58,541 nt of DNA from Chryseobacterium gleum (lineage in GTDB: Bacteria > Bacteroidota > Bacteroidia > Flavobacteriales_D > Crocinitomicaceae), in the NCBI GenBank assembly GCA_945897565.1, contig CAMDFN010000013.1, positions 1-58,541 of the forward strand. Reading direction: 5' to 3'. The translations under genes and the position numbers were made by a program. Below the pieces are notes generated by a model that saw only the letters and a program-made list of their open reading frames with translations, ran no database searches and had not been told where the DNA came from. Positions 51,087-58,541 of the stretch are shown here, piece after piece. Every line of letters starts with the position of its first letter. Positions within the stretch are counted from its first letter, which is position 1.

Positions 51087-53230
51087 TGTTTGTTGTATTG
51101 AATAATATAGTTTCCTAAAAATGTGGTAATCGAATAGGCGTTGTTCCCAAAAGAACTGAGCTGTACTTCTTGTTGTCCGTGACGCTTTTGGGTGTCGAGG
51201 TCTCGTCCTATGTCGTCGAGCAGATAGATTTGGTTGCCCACGGCATCCATAATACTCAAAATACTTTGGTGGTTGGCGCCATAGAAACTTGAGAATTGGG
51301 TGAGTTCAACGGCATCGAGCGTTTTTTCCCAGACGCGCTGCCCCTTTGCGTTGAAGGCAAATAGACTGGTGTTGCGTTTAAAGACAATGATTTGGTTTTC
51401 AGCTTGCATATACGATCCGACACAGAGAACGCGAGAAGGTACTTCAAATTGTTTTTGACCATTCAAAGAAAGGAGTGTGGCGGTGTTTTTTTCAATTTTT
51501 ACAGCGTAGCAAGCGCTTGTATTGCCAACCAAAACGTAAGTTGTGTCTGCATTTTGCTTCAATGCTACTTTGCGTTTAGACAAATCAATAATTTGTTGCT
51601 GGGTATCCGTTAAAATACTGACATACGCTTTTCCACTTTGTTGATAGCTGTGGATTGCACGCACCTTACTTGCTAAACTAAATTGTTTGATGAGCCCTCC
51701 CGATTCAGAATATAACTGAACACCATTTGAACTGCCCACACAAATGAATTCTTTTTTGCCTTTGTTCTCGAACACCTGTATGCGCGTACCAGCATCGTTG
51801 GACAGGCGGTACAACAAGCGCCCCGTTTTGTCGAAGAGTTGGGCTTCGTGCTCAAATTGCACACAAATAAGCTGAGGAAATCCGCTGATTTGATACAATG
51901 CAACAACCTCTTGCGTAAGGGGCTTTTCCCATTTACGCAAACCATTGATATAACCGACCAATTGGTGGTTTTCGGTCAAGGCAATCACGTTTCCACGTTC
52001 GGCAAAGGCTGCAAATTGCAACACTCTAAATCCGGGATTCATCACGAAGTAGTCTCTTATTTTATCTTGTTGCTCAAGGGTTTGCGCGTTGAGTTTTTTA
52101 TAACTCGTTTCGATAATTTGTTGGCCAAGAAGCGTAACGGTTTTCTTTTGATTGGCATCTACCCAGCGCGCACTAACTTTTTGTGGCATTTGGGCATAAA
52201 TTCTATTCGAGAGGTTTTCGTCTTGAGAAAGGGTTTGTCCTAGACTTGCTGCGGCCAGTGCTTGGTTGAGCAAAGCTTGGCTAGGGCTTGCAAATGCATA
52301 TTGTCCTGAAACCGCTAAATGCCAGGTCGTTTTTTCTGAACTGATCAGTTCACTGAACTTTATTTGGTCGTAGGACGCACTCTCTGTATTGAGTTCTTCT
52401 TTTCTGAAATATTCGTTCAGGGTTTGTATAGGATTGGAGTTTTCTTGAAAATCAAATATGACTAAACTAGCGCTATCTTGCTTGAGGTGCACAAAACCAT
52501 GATCTATACATCTGAACCACGGACTTTTGGCAAAGGAGGGGTCTATTTGTTGGGCATAAGATTTTTCATAAAAATAGTAGCGCTTGAAAAAATCTGGAAT
52601 GACGTCAGCAAAAAGGGCTTGGTCATTTAGTTTGCGCAATTTTGGGTTGGGGTTTTTGTACTTGATATAGCGGTAGCGCGCATCTTTTTTGCAATAAGTT
52701 TCTGTGAGGCGGAGTTGCTTGCCTTGTACCCAATTGATCCAGGCATAACTGGCTTTGGTGCTCACATTAATGCGCAGCGGTTCAGCCAAAGGCAGCTCGC
52801 CTGCATAAAGGAGTAATTGGTTGCGATTGTATTTGCCATGGAGTTGACCAAATTCAAATTGCTTGAGTTGGCCAAGTTGTAGCGGAAAAAGCCCATTTGC
52901 AAAGAGGTCTTTGATGTCTTTTTGTGTCCAATTGCCTTTTTTTTCGATGAGTATTTTAGTGGATTTAGCACTGAAGAAAAGCGTAATTGGTTCTTTGGCT
53001 CTTTTGATGATGGTGTAGTACAGACTTTGATTGAGTTCTGTAGTGACCATGCGCTCGTTTTCCCAATCGAGTGCTTGCGGATCTTGGATGATGTAAACCG
53101 TTTGATCTTTGGTATTGAAATAGGTTCTGAAGTCAACAAGGTTTTCGTTGGAGAGGAGGTCGTAGGAGCTAAAAACAACCCAGCCAAGGGCCAGAAGACC
53201 GAAAATAAGGAGAACTAGACGTTGGCGCAT
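51083..53230 (-). CDS. Anchored protein with beta-propeller-like C-terminal half, function unknown
   Basis: 715 residues from the ATG at 53230; an upstream TTG overlaps rnhB. A single N-terminal helix (4-24) anchors it to the inner membrane, with most residues in the periplasm. The first half is mixed alpha/beta with no clear family. The second half (about 390-715) has repeated strands with G-D-T-x-x-x-V-like turns (for example FENKGKKEFICVGSSNGVQLYS, DGIGNQIYLLDD-type ends), which look like propeller blades of the PQQ/WD kind. It overlaps the OmpA gene by 4 bases and follows rnhB, so its translation is coupled with that of the OmpA protein. Not recognised. Confidence 0.6.
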   Translation of the reverse strand: MRQRLVLLIFGLLALGWVVFSSYDLLSNENLVDFRTYFNTKDQTVYIIQDPQALDWENERMVTTELNQSLYYTIIKRAKEPITLFFSAKSTKILIEKKGNWTQKDIKDLFANGLFPLQLGQLKQFEFGQLHGKYNRNQLLLYAGELPLAEPLRINVSTKASYAWINWVQGKQLRLTETYCKKDARYRYIKYKNPNPKLRKLNDQALFADVIPDFFKRYYFYEKSYAQQIDPSFAKSPWFRCIDHGFVHLKQDSASLVIFDFQENSNPIQTLNEYFRKEELNTESASYDQIKFSELISSEKTTWHLAVSGQYAFASPSQALLNQALAAASLGQTLSQDENLSNRIYAQMPQKVSARWVDANQKKTVTLLGQQIIETSYKKLNAQTLEQQDKIRDYFVMNPGFRVLQFAAFAERGNVIALTENHQLVGYINGLRKWEKPLTQEVVALYQISGFPQLICVQFEHEAQLFDKTGRLLYRLSNDAGTRIQVFENKGKKEFICVGSSNGVQLYSESGGLIKQFSLASKVRAIHSYQQSGKAYVSILTDTQQQIIDLSKRKVALKQNADTTYVLVGNTSACYAVKIEKNTATLLSLNGQKQFEVPSRVLCVGSYMQAENQIIVFKRNTSLFAFNAKGQRVWEKTLDAVELTQFSSFYGANHQSILSIMDAVGNQIYLLDDIGRDLDTQKRHGQQEVQLSSFGNNAYSITTFLGNYIIQYNKQ

Positions 53231-53246
53231 AAGGTTTTTTTCAAAG

Positions 53247-53858
53247 TTAGTCAAAAAGGCCTAGTTGTTGGTCGCGAGGCAATAATTGAAACGTCATTCT
53301 GTGATGTGGTGAAGGGCCAAATTGAGCGAGGGCTTTGCGGTGCGCAATTGTGGGATATCCCTGGTTTTGTTCCCAAGTATATTGCGGATAGGCTTGATGT
53401 AAATCTGACATCACCTGATCTCTGTGTGTTTTGGCGAGAATACTCGCTGCAGCGATGCTTGCAAAACGCGCGTCGCCTTTGACCATACACGCATGAGGGA
53501 TTTGCTGATAAGATTTGAAACGGTTGCCATCGACTAAGATATATGCGGGCTGTATTTGAAGTTGCTCTAACGCCCGGTGCATGGCCAATATACTAGCGTT
53601 CAGGATATTGATTTGGTCAATTTCGATGTGATCCACAATGCCAATTCCGTAACAAAGAGCTTTTTGAAGGATTTCTACGCGCAGCGCAGCACGTTTTTTA
53701 GCACTCAACTGTTTGGAATCGTTGAGCGCTGCAATGGGTTGTGATGGATCAAGGATGACTGCTGCTGCCACAACAGGCCCCGCCAAACAACCTCTCCCGG
53801 CTTCATCGCAACCGGCTTCCGGCACAAGATCTTGGTATTGTAAGATTAAATCTACCAC
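53247..53858 (-). CDS. rnhB: Ribonuclease HII
   Basis: 203 residues from a GTG at 53858. Cleaves RNA in RNA-DNA hybrids, including single ribonucleotides. Acidic catalytic residues D18-E19 in [26 protein letters not shown] in ILVDGNRF, and the D of [14 protein letters not shown]. Family length about 200-215. Downstream genes start 17 bases later on the same strand. Confidence 0.96.
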   Translation of the reverse strand: MVDLILQYQDLVPEAGCDEAGRGCLAGPVVAAAVILDPSQPIAALNDSKQLSAKKRAALRVEILQKALCYGIGIVDHIEIDQINILNASILAMHRALEQLQIQPAYILVDGNRFKSYQQIPHACMVKGDARFASIAAASILAKTHRDQVMSDLHQAYPQYTWEQNQGYPTIAHRKALAQFGPSPHHRMTFQLLPRDQQLGLFD

Positions 53859-53911
53859 ACTACCAAATTATTGAAATATTTTGTAGTTTTATGGTAATCT
53901 AAATTTACTCC

Positions 53912-54280
53912 ATGAAAAAACTAACTCTTCTCGTATTGGCACTTGGGCTCAACTTGCTCGTTTTTGGTCAAAAAACACTTAGCGCGGCGGCAACTAATGT
54001 TGCTGAGCTCAAAGGGGGAGTGGCCAGCGGCCATATCCAACTCACACTGCCTGCAGAGGTCACCGAAGAAAACGTAGTGCTCTACGCTAAATATTATACA
54101 AATATGTTTACCGTCGATTTCAATGCCAAATCACATGTAGCTACGTTTCACATGCTCACTAATGATGCCAATTCAAGACGCGTTATTTTGCGTTTTTTAG
54201 GCGCCAATCAGATTGCCAATGTCCAGGTAGCAGATCGCGCCTACGACCTCGGTGCATTTTTTGACAATTTTCTCCAATAA
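53912..54280 (+). CDS. Small secreted protein, unknown function
   Basis: 122 residues with a signal peptide (1-19, ending FGQK). The rest is a compact beta/alpha domain (GHIQLTLPAEVTEENVVLYA, then VDFNAKSHVATFHML, RRVILRFLGANQ), no recognised family. Followed 24 bases later by a DUF4920 lipoprotein on the same strand, with which it probably forms an operon. The -7 region (ATATTTTG) before it is one base off the consensus. Confidence 0.55.
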   Translation: MKKLTLLVLALGLNLLVFGQKTLSAAATNVAELKGGVASGHIQLTLPAEVTEENVVLYAKYYTNMFTVDFNAKSHVATFHMLTNDANSRRVILRFLGANQIANVQVADRAYDLGAFFDNFLQ

Positions 54281-54304
54281 TAGAGTTCTCTCCTTAACGC
54301 ACTT

Positions 54305-54796
54305 ATGAAAATATTTTTTGTTGCGGTTGCCGCACTATCCTTGACTTTATCTAGCTGTAAAAGCACTCAAATCGCCTACAAACACTATGGTCCCGTTTCC
54401 GTAGATAGCACACAAGCTATTTCGCTAGACCAAATGTTGGTTGCTTTTAAAGCCAATCCTAAAAACGATAACTTCACCTTTTCAGCACCACTTATTGGTG
54501 TATGTCAGAGTGCTGGTTGCTGGGTTAAAGTTCAGCCTAGCAATGGCGACCTCATTCGCGTACGTTTCAAAGACCACTTCCTCATTCCACCAGTTACCGA
54601 AATCAATTCTGTGGCTTATTTCCACGGTAGAGCTTATTTTGATACCATTTCTGTTGAGCTTCAAAAACACTTCTTGGAAGATGCCAAAGCTCCACAGGCC
54701 GATATCGACCGCATTACTGCGCCTAAAATCGAATTGAATTTTGAGGCCGATGGTGTTTGGGTTAAGAAGTCTTCTTCTTCAAAACCAAAAAAGTAA
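54305..54796 (+). CDS. DUF4920 lipoprotein
   Basis: 163 residues, lipobox LTLSSC with Cys18. The DUF4920 core is GVCQSAGCWVKV (a Cys-x-x-x-Cys-W pair, perhaps a metal or redox site) followed by VRFKDHFLIPP. Function unknown; the family is found in Bacteroidota with metal-related or respiratory genes in some genomes. The last 35 bases overlap a convergent 57-residue ORF on the minus strand. Confidence 0.8.
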   Translation: MKIFFVAVAALSLTLSSCKSTQIAYKHYGPVSVDSTQAISLDQMLVAFKANPKNDNFTFSAPLIGVCQSAGCWVKVQPSNGDLIRVRFKDHFLIPPVTEINSVAYFHGRAYFDTISVELQKHFLEDAKAPQADIDRITAPKIELNFEADGVWVKKSSSSKPKK

Positions 54797-54935
54797 GCAC
54801 TCCTGAAGCGATCAAAATAACGCTGCTGAGCCACCAAAATCTTTGGGGCATTAAAAATAGTACAACCATATTTACCGGAATCAGCAGAATGGCCAGCAGG
54901 TGAAATTTACCTTGATTGTTATTTTCTGAAATCAT
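54762..54935 (-). CDS. Small two-helix membrane protein
   Basis: 57 residues, ATG at 54935, stop at 54762. N-terminal polar segment (MISENNNQGK), hydrophobic helix (12-29), PQRFWW turn, second hydrophobic helix (36-52) and a KKKTS end. The start overlaps the end of the 5-formyl-THF cyclo-ligase gene by 17 bases, so translation is likely coupled, and its 3' end overlaps the DUF4920 gene by 35 bases. Such small ORFs with two helices and a basic tail look like real membrane proteins. Not recognised. Confidence 0.55.
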   Translation of the reverse strand: MISENNNQGKFHLLAILLIPVNMVVLFLMPQRFWWLSSVILIASGVLTFLVLKKKTS

Positions 54936-55488
54936 ATATTCCGCCCGGGGTAAAACATAGGTGCAGTGGCATGTCGTCCGGATGTAAATCTGTTATAGAC
55001 ACAAATTCATCAAACAAGTGAAGGCCAATGAATATACAATCTGGTTTACACTGCTTGAGCAAGCGATCGTAGAAGCCTTTGCCATAACCAACGCGTTGCC
55101 CGTCTGAGTTGAGACCTAGTAGCGGCACAAAAACGTAATCTAGCTTATTGGCAAGTAGGGTTCGGCCATGTTTGGGTTCTGGAATACCAAACGTACTGGT
55201 TTCGAGCTGACTCGGGTGTTCGTAATGATAAAGTGTAAGGCTGTGGTCGCTAAAATCAGCTTTAGATAAGACGGGGTGTCCACCTTTTAAAATGATGTCT
55301 TCGAGTAAGCCATACGTGGAAATCTCTTTTTGCCGCTCAATGGGCAAAAATATACTCACAAATTTTGATGTGAAGGGTATAGAATCCAGCACAAGGGCTT
55401 GTACTTGTGCTGAGATTTTAGTGATATCGAAAGGGCTTAGCTGAGCTCGCTTGGCTTTGTAAAGCTGGCGAATTTCGGCTTTTGTCAT
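54919..55488 (-). CDS. 5-formyltetrahydrofolate cyclo-ligase
   Basis: 189 residues. Converts 5-formyl-THF to 5,10-methenyl-THF with ATP. Visible: the N-terminal KAEIRQLYKAKRAQL, the ATP-binding-type FGIPEPK motif near residue 100, and the signature GQRVGYGKGFYDRLL near 130-145, ending in GGIYDFRK. Two bases from the end of the PpiD-like gene; its own end overlaps a small membrane ORF. Confidence 0.95.
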   Translation of the reverse strand: MTKAEIRQLYKAKRAQLSPFDITKISAQVQALVLDSIPFTSKFVSIFLPIERQKEISTYGLLEDIILKGGHPVLSKADFSDHSLTLYHYEHPSQLETSTFGIPEPKHGRTLLANKLDYVFVPLLGLNSDGQRVGYGKGFYDRLLKQCKPDCIFIGLHLFDEFVSITDLHPDDMPLHLCFTPGGIYDFRK

Positions 55489-55489
55489 G

Positions 55490-57718
55490 TTATAAACGAA
55501 CGCCGAGTTCGGAGAGCTTGCGGTTGTCTACTACGCTTGCTTTTTTACGCAAACCACCCATCGCCTGACCTTCTACTTGGTTGGCCAAGCCTTGCATGAG
55601 TTGGTCTTTTTCTGCTTTGAAGTTGGTTGTAGCGGGTGCTTTGGTGCTCGATTTGATTTGCATGACGTAAACGCCTGTTTCGCCTTTAAGTGGCAGCGTA
55701 CGCTGACCTTTTTTAAGTGCGCCTGAGAATAAATTCCCGATAATAGTTGGTTCGTAACCTGCATTGGAAATTTGCGGGTTACCGAAAGTAACTTCTGCAT
55801 CGATAACAGGCGTGTTGAATTTTTTAGAAACAGCTTGTAATGATTTGCCAGCCATTTGGTTCATAAAGCGCTTTGCTTTTTTCTCTTGGATGAGTTCTCT
55901 TTCCATTTGGCCACGAACGTTTTCAAATAGTGGCTCGCCTTCAGGGCGTATGGCACTGATCATAGCGATGACATACTTTTCTTTATCGCGAATAGGCGAT
56001 AGGGTCATGGTGCCTACTGTAGCATCTTCTGCGTATGCCATTTCGAGTATGCGGTCACGCGCCATTGTGGTTGTGAAGCCAAATACTTTTGGTGCTTTGT
56101 CTTCAATTTGAATCACGCGAGGTGCGTAGTTGGCGCGCGTAACGATGGTGTCGAAAAGCGCTGCTTTCTTGAATGCATCTTCTTCTTTAGAAATTTTGCG
56201 ATCGAGCTTCATGAGGATGCCATTTACTTCGCTTTCCATGTTGGCGACAGTTTCATCTGAAGGCTTGAAGGTAATGCTGATAGAGGCCAGTAATGGGAAT
56301 TTGCTTGCACCGCGCTCGAGTACTTCAATGATATGGAAACCAAAATCGGTCTTGACAACGCCAACTTTTCCGATGGGTGCAGTCGCACAATAGCCACCAA
56401 ATTCTTTAACCATGTCGCCCTCGAGGAAGTCTTCGTATAATCCGCCTTTGTCTTTAGACCCTGGATCTTCTGAGTATTTTTTAGCCATTGCATCCCAGTT
56501 CGTTTTGTTTAGAACCTTTGCGATGCTATCTGCTGTTTTCTTTTTAGCGGCGATTACTTTTTCGTCTTTGCTGCTGTTTGTAGAAATAAGGATATGGCGT
56601 GCTTTGAGGCTAGAAGGTGTAAAACCAATTACTTTGGATAACACCATTTTCTCTTTTGACACATACGGACCAACCAATTGACCTAAGGCAGCCGTTTTGA
56701 AGATGGTGTCTAGGCTCATTGGGTAAGTTTGGTAGCGGTCTGCTTTTGGATGACCTTCGGGTACGGAAGTAGCGCGTTTGTCGCTGAAATAAACTGGTGT
56801 TTCACTGTTTTTAGCTACAAAAGCTGAATCGTTGGTGCTTGCCGAAAAGCCGGCGCGTAGCGTATTCATTTTAGTTGTAAACACAGTGGAGTCTGCTGTG
56901 GAAGGGCGAATATTGACATCAAACATTTTGACATCGCGGCTTGCGTTGCGAACGAGGTATTTTTTATCGCCTTTGTGCGCATCGTAAAACGCTTTTAATT
57001 CTGTTTCTGACACTTTGATGTCTGCGTCTGAAATGTCAGTGTAGCGACGCACCACAAACGAGATGGTTTTCTTTTCGTTGTTGGCGTAGTATTGATCTTC
57101 GGCTTCTAGGTCGGTTACGTAAACCCCTTGCTTAAGCAAACCAAAGTATTTCTCAGTTTTGCGACGGTCTGTATGGTATGATTTGAAACCATTCCATTGA
57201 TCAACGGCTTGCGCTTCTTTGGATTTTTTGAGGTTATCTAAGGTGGCTTTGAGTTTAACGCGTCCAGTTTCTATGGATTGTGGTGTTTGGATGCCCGTGA
57301 GTGAGTCTGTAAAAAACTGAGCGAGGTCTTGTAAAACATTGAACCCGTCTTTGGCATACCAGTATGAATCTAGTTCGCGATCGGTAACGCCGATGCCGAG
57401 TTTCTCGTATTCTTTGCTGAGAATTGTGGAGTCTACCATGAAATTCCAGGCTTTATCACTAGAAGCTTCCATGTCTGTTTCGGTAAATTCTTTGCTGTTT
57501 TGTGCAGCTTGGTTGCGCTCCTGTTCTTGGAATTTAGCACTTGCTATGCTGTAAGTTGCAGGGTCTACTTTGTCTCCAAAAACAAGGCCAATGCCGTATT
57601 CTCCTTCGCCGATGCCAAATAAACTTTGGTAATCATTGAGGATGAAAGACAACAAGGCGATACCTATCATTGCTACGAGTAAGCCTGATTTTGCGCGAAT
57701 TTTACCGATTAATGCCAT
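55490..57718 (-). CDS. PpiD/SurA-like peptidyl-prolyl isomerase
   Basis: 742 residues. One N-terminal membrane helix (10-30, GLLVAMIGIALLSFIL), SurA-type chaperone N-terminal domain (about 40-340) and a parvulin (PPIC) domain near 368-465: LKARHILISTNSSKDEKVIAA, DPGSKDKGGLYEDFL and GKVGVVKTDFGFHIIEV, followed by a long C-terminal part. Helps fold proteins that cross the periplasm, such as outer-membrane barrels. Matches PpiD in anchor and order. Longer than E. coli PpiD (623) by about 120 residues. Confidence 0.9.
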   Translation of the reverse strand: MALIGKIRAKSGLLVAMIGIALLSFILNDYQSLFGIGEGEYGIGLVFGDKVDPATYSIASAKFQEQERNQAAQNSKEFTETDMEASSDKAWNFMVDSTILSKEYEKLGIGVTDRELDSYWYAKDGFNVLQDLAQFFTDSLTGIQTPQSIETGRVKLKATLDNLKKSKEAQAVDQWNGFKSYHTDRRKTEKYFGLLKQGVYVTDLEAEDQYYANNEKKTISFVVRRYTDISDADIKVSETELKAFYDAHKGDKKYLVRNASRDVKMFDVNIRPSTADSTVFTTKMNTLRAGFSASTNDSAFVAKNSETPVYFSDKRATSVPEGHPKADRYQTYPMSLDTIFKTAALGQLVGPYVSKEKMVLSKVIGFTPSSLKARHILISTNSSKDEKVIAAKKKTADSIAKVLNKTNWDAMAKKYSEDPGSKDKGGLYEDFLEGDMVKEFGGYCATAPIGKVGVVKTDFGFHIIEVLERGASKFPLLASISITFKPSDETVANMESEVNGILMKLDRKISKEEDAFKKAALFDTIVTRANYAPRVIQIEDKAPKVFGFTTTMARDRILEMAYAEDATVGTMTLSPIRDKEKYVIAMISAIRPEGEPLFENVRGQMERELIQEKKAKRFMNQMAGKSLQAVSKKFNTPVIDAEVTFGNPQISNAGYEPTIIGNLFSGALKKGQRTLPLKGETGVYVMQIKSSTKAPATTNFKAEKDQLMQGLANQVEGQAMGGLRKKASVVDNRKLSELGVRL

Positions 57719-57788
57719 TTGAGTTCAATTTTAAGTCTGCGAATATATGAAGATTTGAGCAGAGCCCCAAGTATTTGAGCACAAAAAA

Positions 57789-57806
57789 GGAGGTCTAACG
57801 ACCTCC
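57789..57806 (-). terminator. Intrinsic terminator overlapping a stop codon
   Basis: GGAGGTC, four-base loop TAAC, GACCTCC: a 7-bp stem followed on the minus strand by TTTTTT. The stop codon TAG of the proline-repeat protein (57797-57795) lies in the loop and stem, so the stem also encodes the last GGR residues. Confidence 0.85.
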
Positions 57807-58541
57807 TCCTTTAGTGTTCGTATTTTCATTGGTTGGTTTTGGTTTCGGAGTAGCCTCCGAATTGGTGGGTTTCGGCGCTGGCGTTGTGGTTGGTTTAGGT
57901 GCCACAGGTTTTGGTGTGGTTGGCGCCGGAGTTGTTGTTGGTTTCGGCGCCACAGGTTTTGGTGTGGTTGGCGCCGGCGTTGTTGTTGGTTTTGGTGCCG
58001 CAGGTTTTGGTGTGGTTGGCGCCGGAGTTGTTGGTTTCGGTGCCGCAGGTTTTGGTGTTGTTGGCGCTGGGGTAGTTGTTGGTTTTGGCGCCGCAGGTTT
58101 TGGTGTGGTTGGCGCTGGGGTAGTCGTTGGTTTCGGCGCCACAGGTTTTGGTGTGGTTGGCGCTGGAGGAGGAGTGGGTCTTGGTGCAATTGGCGCCGGG
58201 GTTGGTTTTGGTGCAATTACATTTGAAGGTGTACTGAAGTTGTCTTGTTTGCCTTCAGATTGCTTGTTGCCGTTAGGATTGGTCATGATGCCTTGGCCAC
58301 CCGTACTGTCAAAGGTTGCCAAATAGATATCGGTTAAGGTGCCGCAATCATTCGTGACAGTGATCGTCAGGTTATTCAACCCTGGCTCAAAACTTACTTC
58401 GGCAAGGATGTTCCCATTAGTATTGCTATATCCTGTGAGCAAGACACCATTCATAGAGAGCGTAACAATCATGTTTGGCGAATAATTCACGATTTGCGCA
58501 TCGTAGGTAAAGATGGACTGATTGGTTGTTTGTCCGCTTGG
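57795..58541 (-). CDS. Proline-rich repeat protein, 5' end outside window
   Basis: Open from the end of the window (58541) to the stop at 57795; 248 codons visible, so the gene starts upstream on the minus strand. The visible N-part is Ig-like (QSIFTYDAQIVNYSP, NGNILAEVSFEPGLNNLTITVTNDCG), then a run of 16-residue proline repeats, APKPTTTPAPTTPKPV, and a basic/Gly end NTNTKGGGR. It looks like a surface module joined to a stiff proline-threonine stalk, perhaps a wall-spanning linker. Whether it carries more modules before the window edge is unknown. A GTG at 58490 is not the start. Confidence 0.65.
   Translation of the reverse strand, partial: PSGQTTNQSIFTYDAQIVNYSPNMIVTLSMNGVLLTGYSNTNGNILAEVSFEPGLNNLTITVTNDCGTLTDIYLATFDSTGGQGIMTNPNGNKQSEGKQDNFSTPSNVIAPKPTPAPIAPRPTPPPAPTTPKPVAPKPTTTPAPTTPKPAAPKPTTTPAPTTPKPAAPKPTTPAPTTPKPAAPKPTTTPAPTTPKPVAPKPTTTPAPTTPKPVAPKPTTTPAPKPTNSEATPKPKPTNENTNTKGGGR
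57903..58187 (-). repeat. 48-base tandem repeats encoding a Pro/Thr stalk
   Basis: Six units in a row, five of 48 bases and one of 45 (a codon lost), encoding APKPTTTPAPTTPKPV or close variants; a partial seventh follows. A high copy of near-identical units implies that the number can change by slippage. Confidence 0.9.

Noticed and set aside
57903-58187. Tandem repeats considered as a CRISPR array
   Set aside because: Units are contiguous with no unique spacers, in frame in a coding region, and encode one Pro/Thr peptide.
57814-58326. Plus-strand ORF of 170 codons rich in Gly and Val
   Set aside because: It is the complement of the proline-repeat gene; its periodic composition follows from the 48-base repeats on the other strand.

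Overview
The window is a dense, mostly chromosomal stretch of a Bacteroidota genome, most likely a Flavobacteriales-type marine or freshwater organism. The evidence is a type IX secretion (T9SS) vocabulary (PorP/SprF, PorV/PorQ-like and PorE-like proteins, several C-terminal sorting domains), very large TonB-dependent receptors, an ExbB-ExbD-ExbD-TonB operon, IPExxxVDY, DUF5916 and DUF4920 family proteins, no Shine-Dalgarno sequences, and many TAnnTTTG boxes, the -7 element of the Bacteroidota housekeeping sigma factor. I see no rRNA genes, insertion sequences, phage genes or CRISPR arrays. No gap without a gene reaches 300 bases; the longest, 36806-37082, holds a promoter, inverted repeats and a tRNA terminator.

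Layout. 1-7441: a TonB-type receptor cut by the window edge, a 1390-residue secreted protein and a PorV/PorQ-like barrel. 7513-9375: greA, a HIT hydrolase and an SGNH-PKD lipase-like protein. 9376-17337 (minus): two tandem multi-pass acyltransferase-like proteins, a PorE-like TPR/PD40/OmpA protein, PorP/SprF, an SDR oxidoreductase and two tandem PaaE-type reductases. 17469-19948 (plus, divergent): paaABCD, completing the phenylacetyl-CoA epoxidase. 20061-26479: PadR regulator plus PspC membrane protein, DUF5916 outer-membrane protein, DUF5715, DUF493, a small anchored Ig-like protein and an outer-membrane barrel. 26601-30816: IPExxxVDY protein, pyruvate kinase, recJ, riboflavin synthase. 30884-36805 (minus): TPR protein, PstS-like lipoprotein, small membrane protein, tonB, exbD, exbD, exbB. 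37083-40074 (minus): tRNA-Cys, a secreted copper monooxygenase-like protein fused to a haem-binding motif, and a secreted esterase. 40151-41023: ChaN-like protein. 41027-48350 (minus): PhoR/PhoB-type two-component system, a T9SS-exported beta-helix protein and its TonB receptor. 48516-53858 (minus): OmpA protein with thrombospondin-3 repeats, a large anchored protein of unknown function, rnhB. 53912-54796 (plus): two small secreted proteins. 54762-58541 (minus): a 57-residue membrane ORF, 5-formyl-THF cyclo-ligase, PpiD-like isomerase and a proline-repeat protein running off the window.

How the genes fit together. Much of the window concerns the outer membrane: energising it (ExbB/D/TonB), importing through it (three large receptor or barrel systems) and exporting over it (T9SS cargo and PorP/PorV/PorE-like partners). 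The paa genes form a divergent pair of operons for aerobic phenylacetate breakdown. The strongest candidate for an undescribed unit is the 42094-48450 block: the receptor and the beta-helix protein, both beside a PhoB/PhoR-type pair, have upstream regions with TTAA cores at the same 21-11-11 spacing, and the same 10-base GAACTTTGCA box placed exactly one 11-base step differently. This suggests one activator of the PhoB type drives both.
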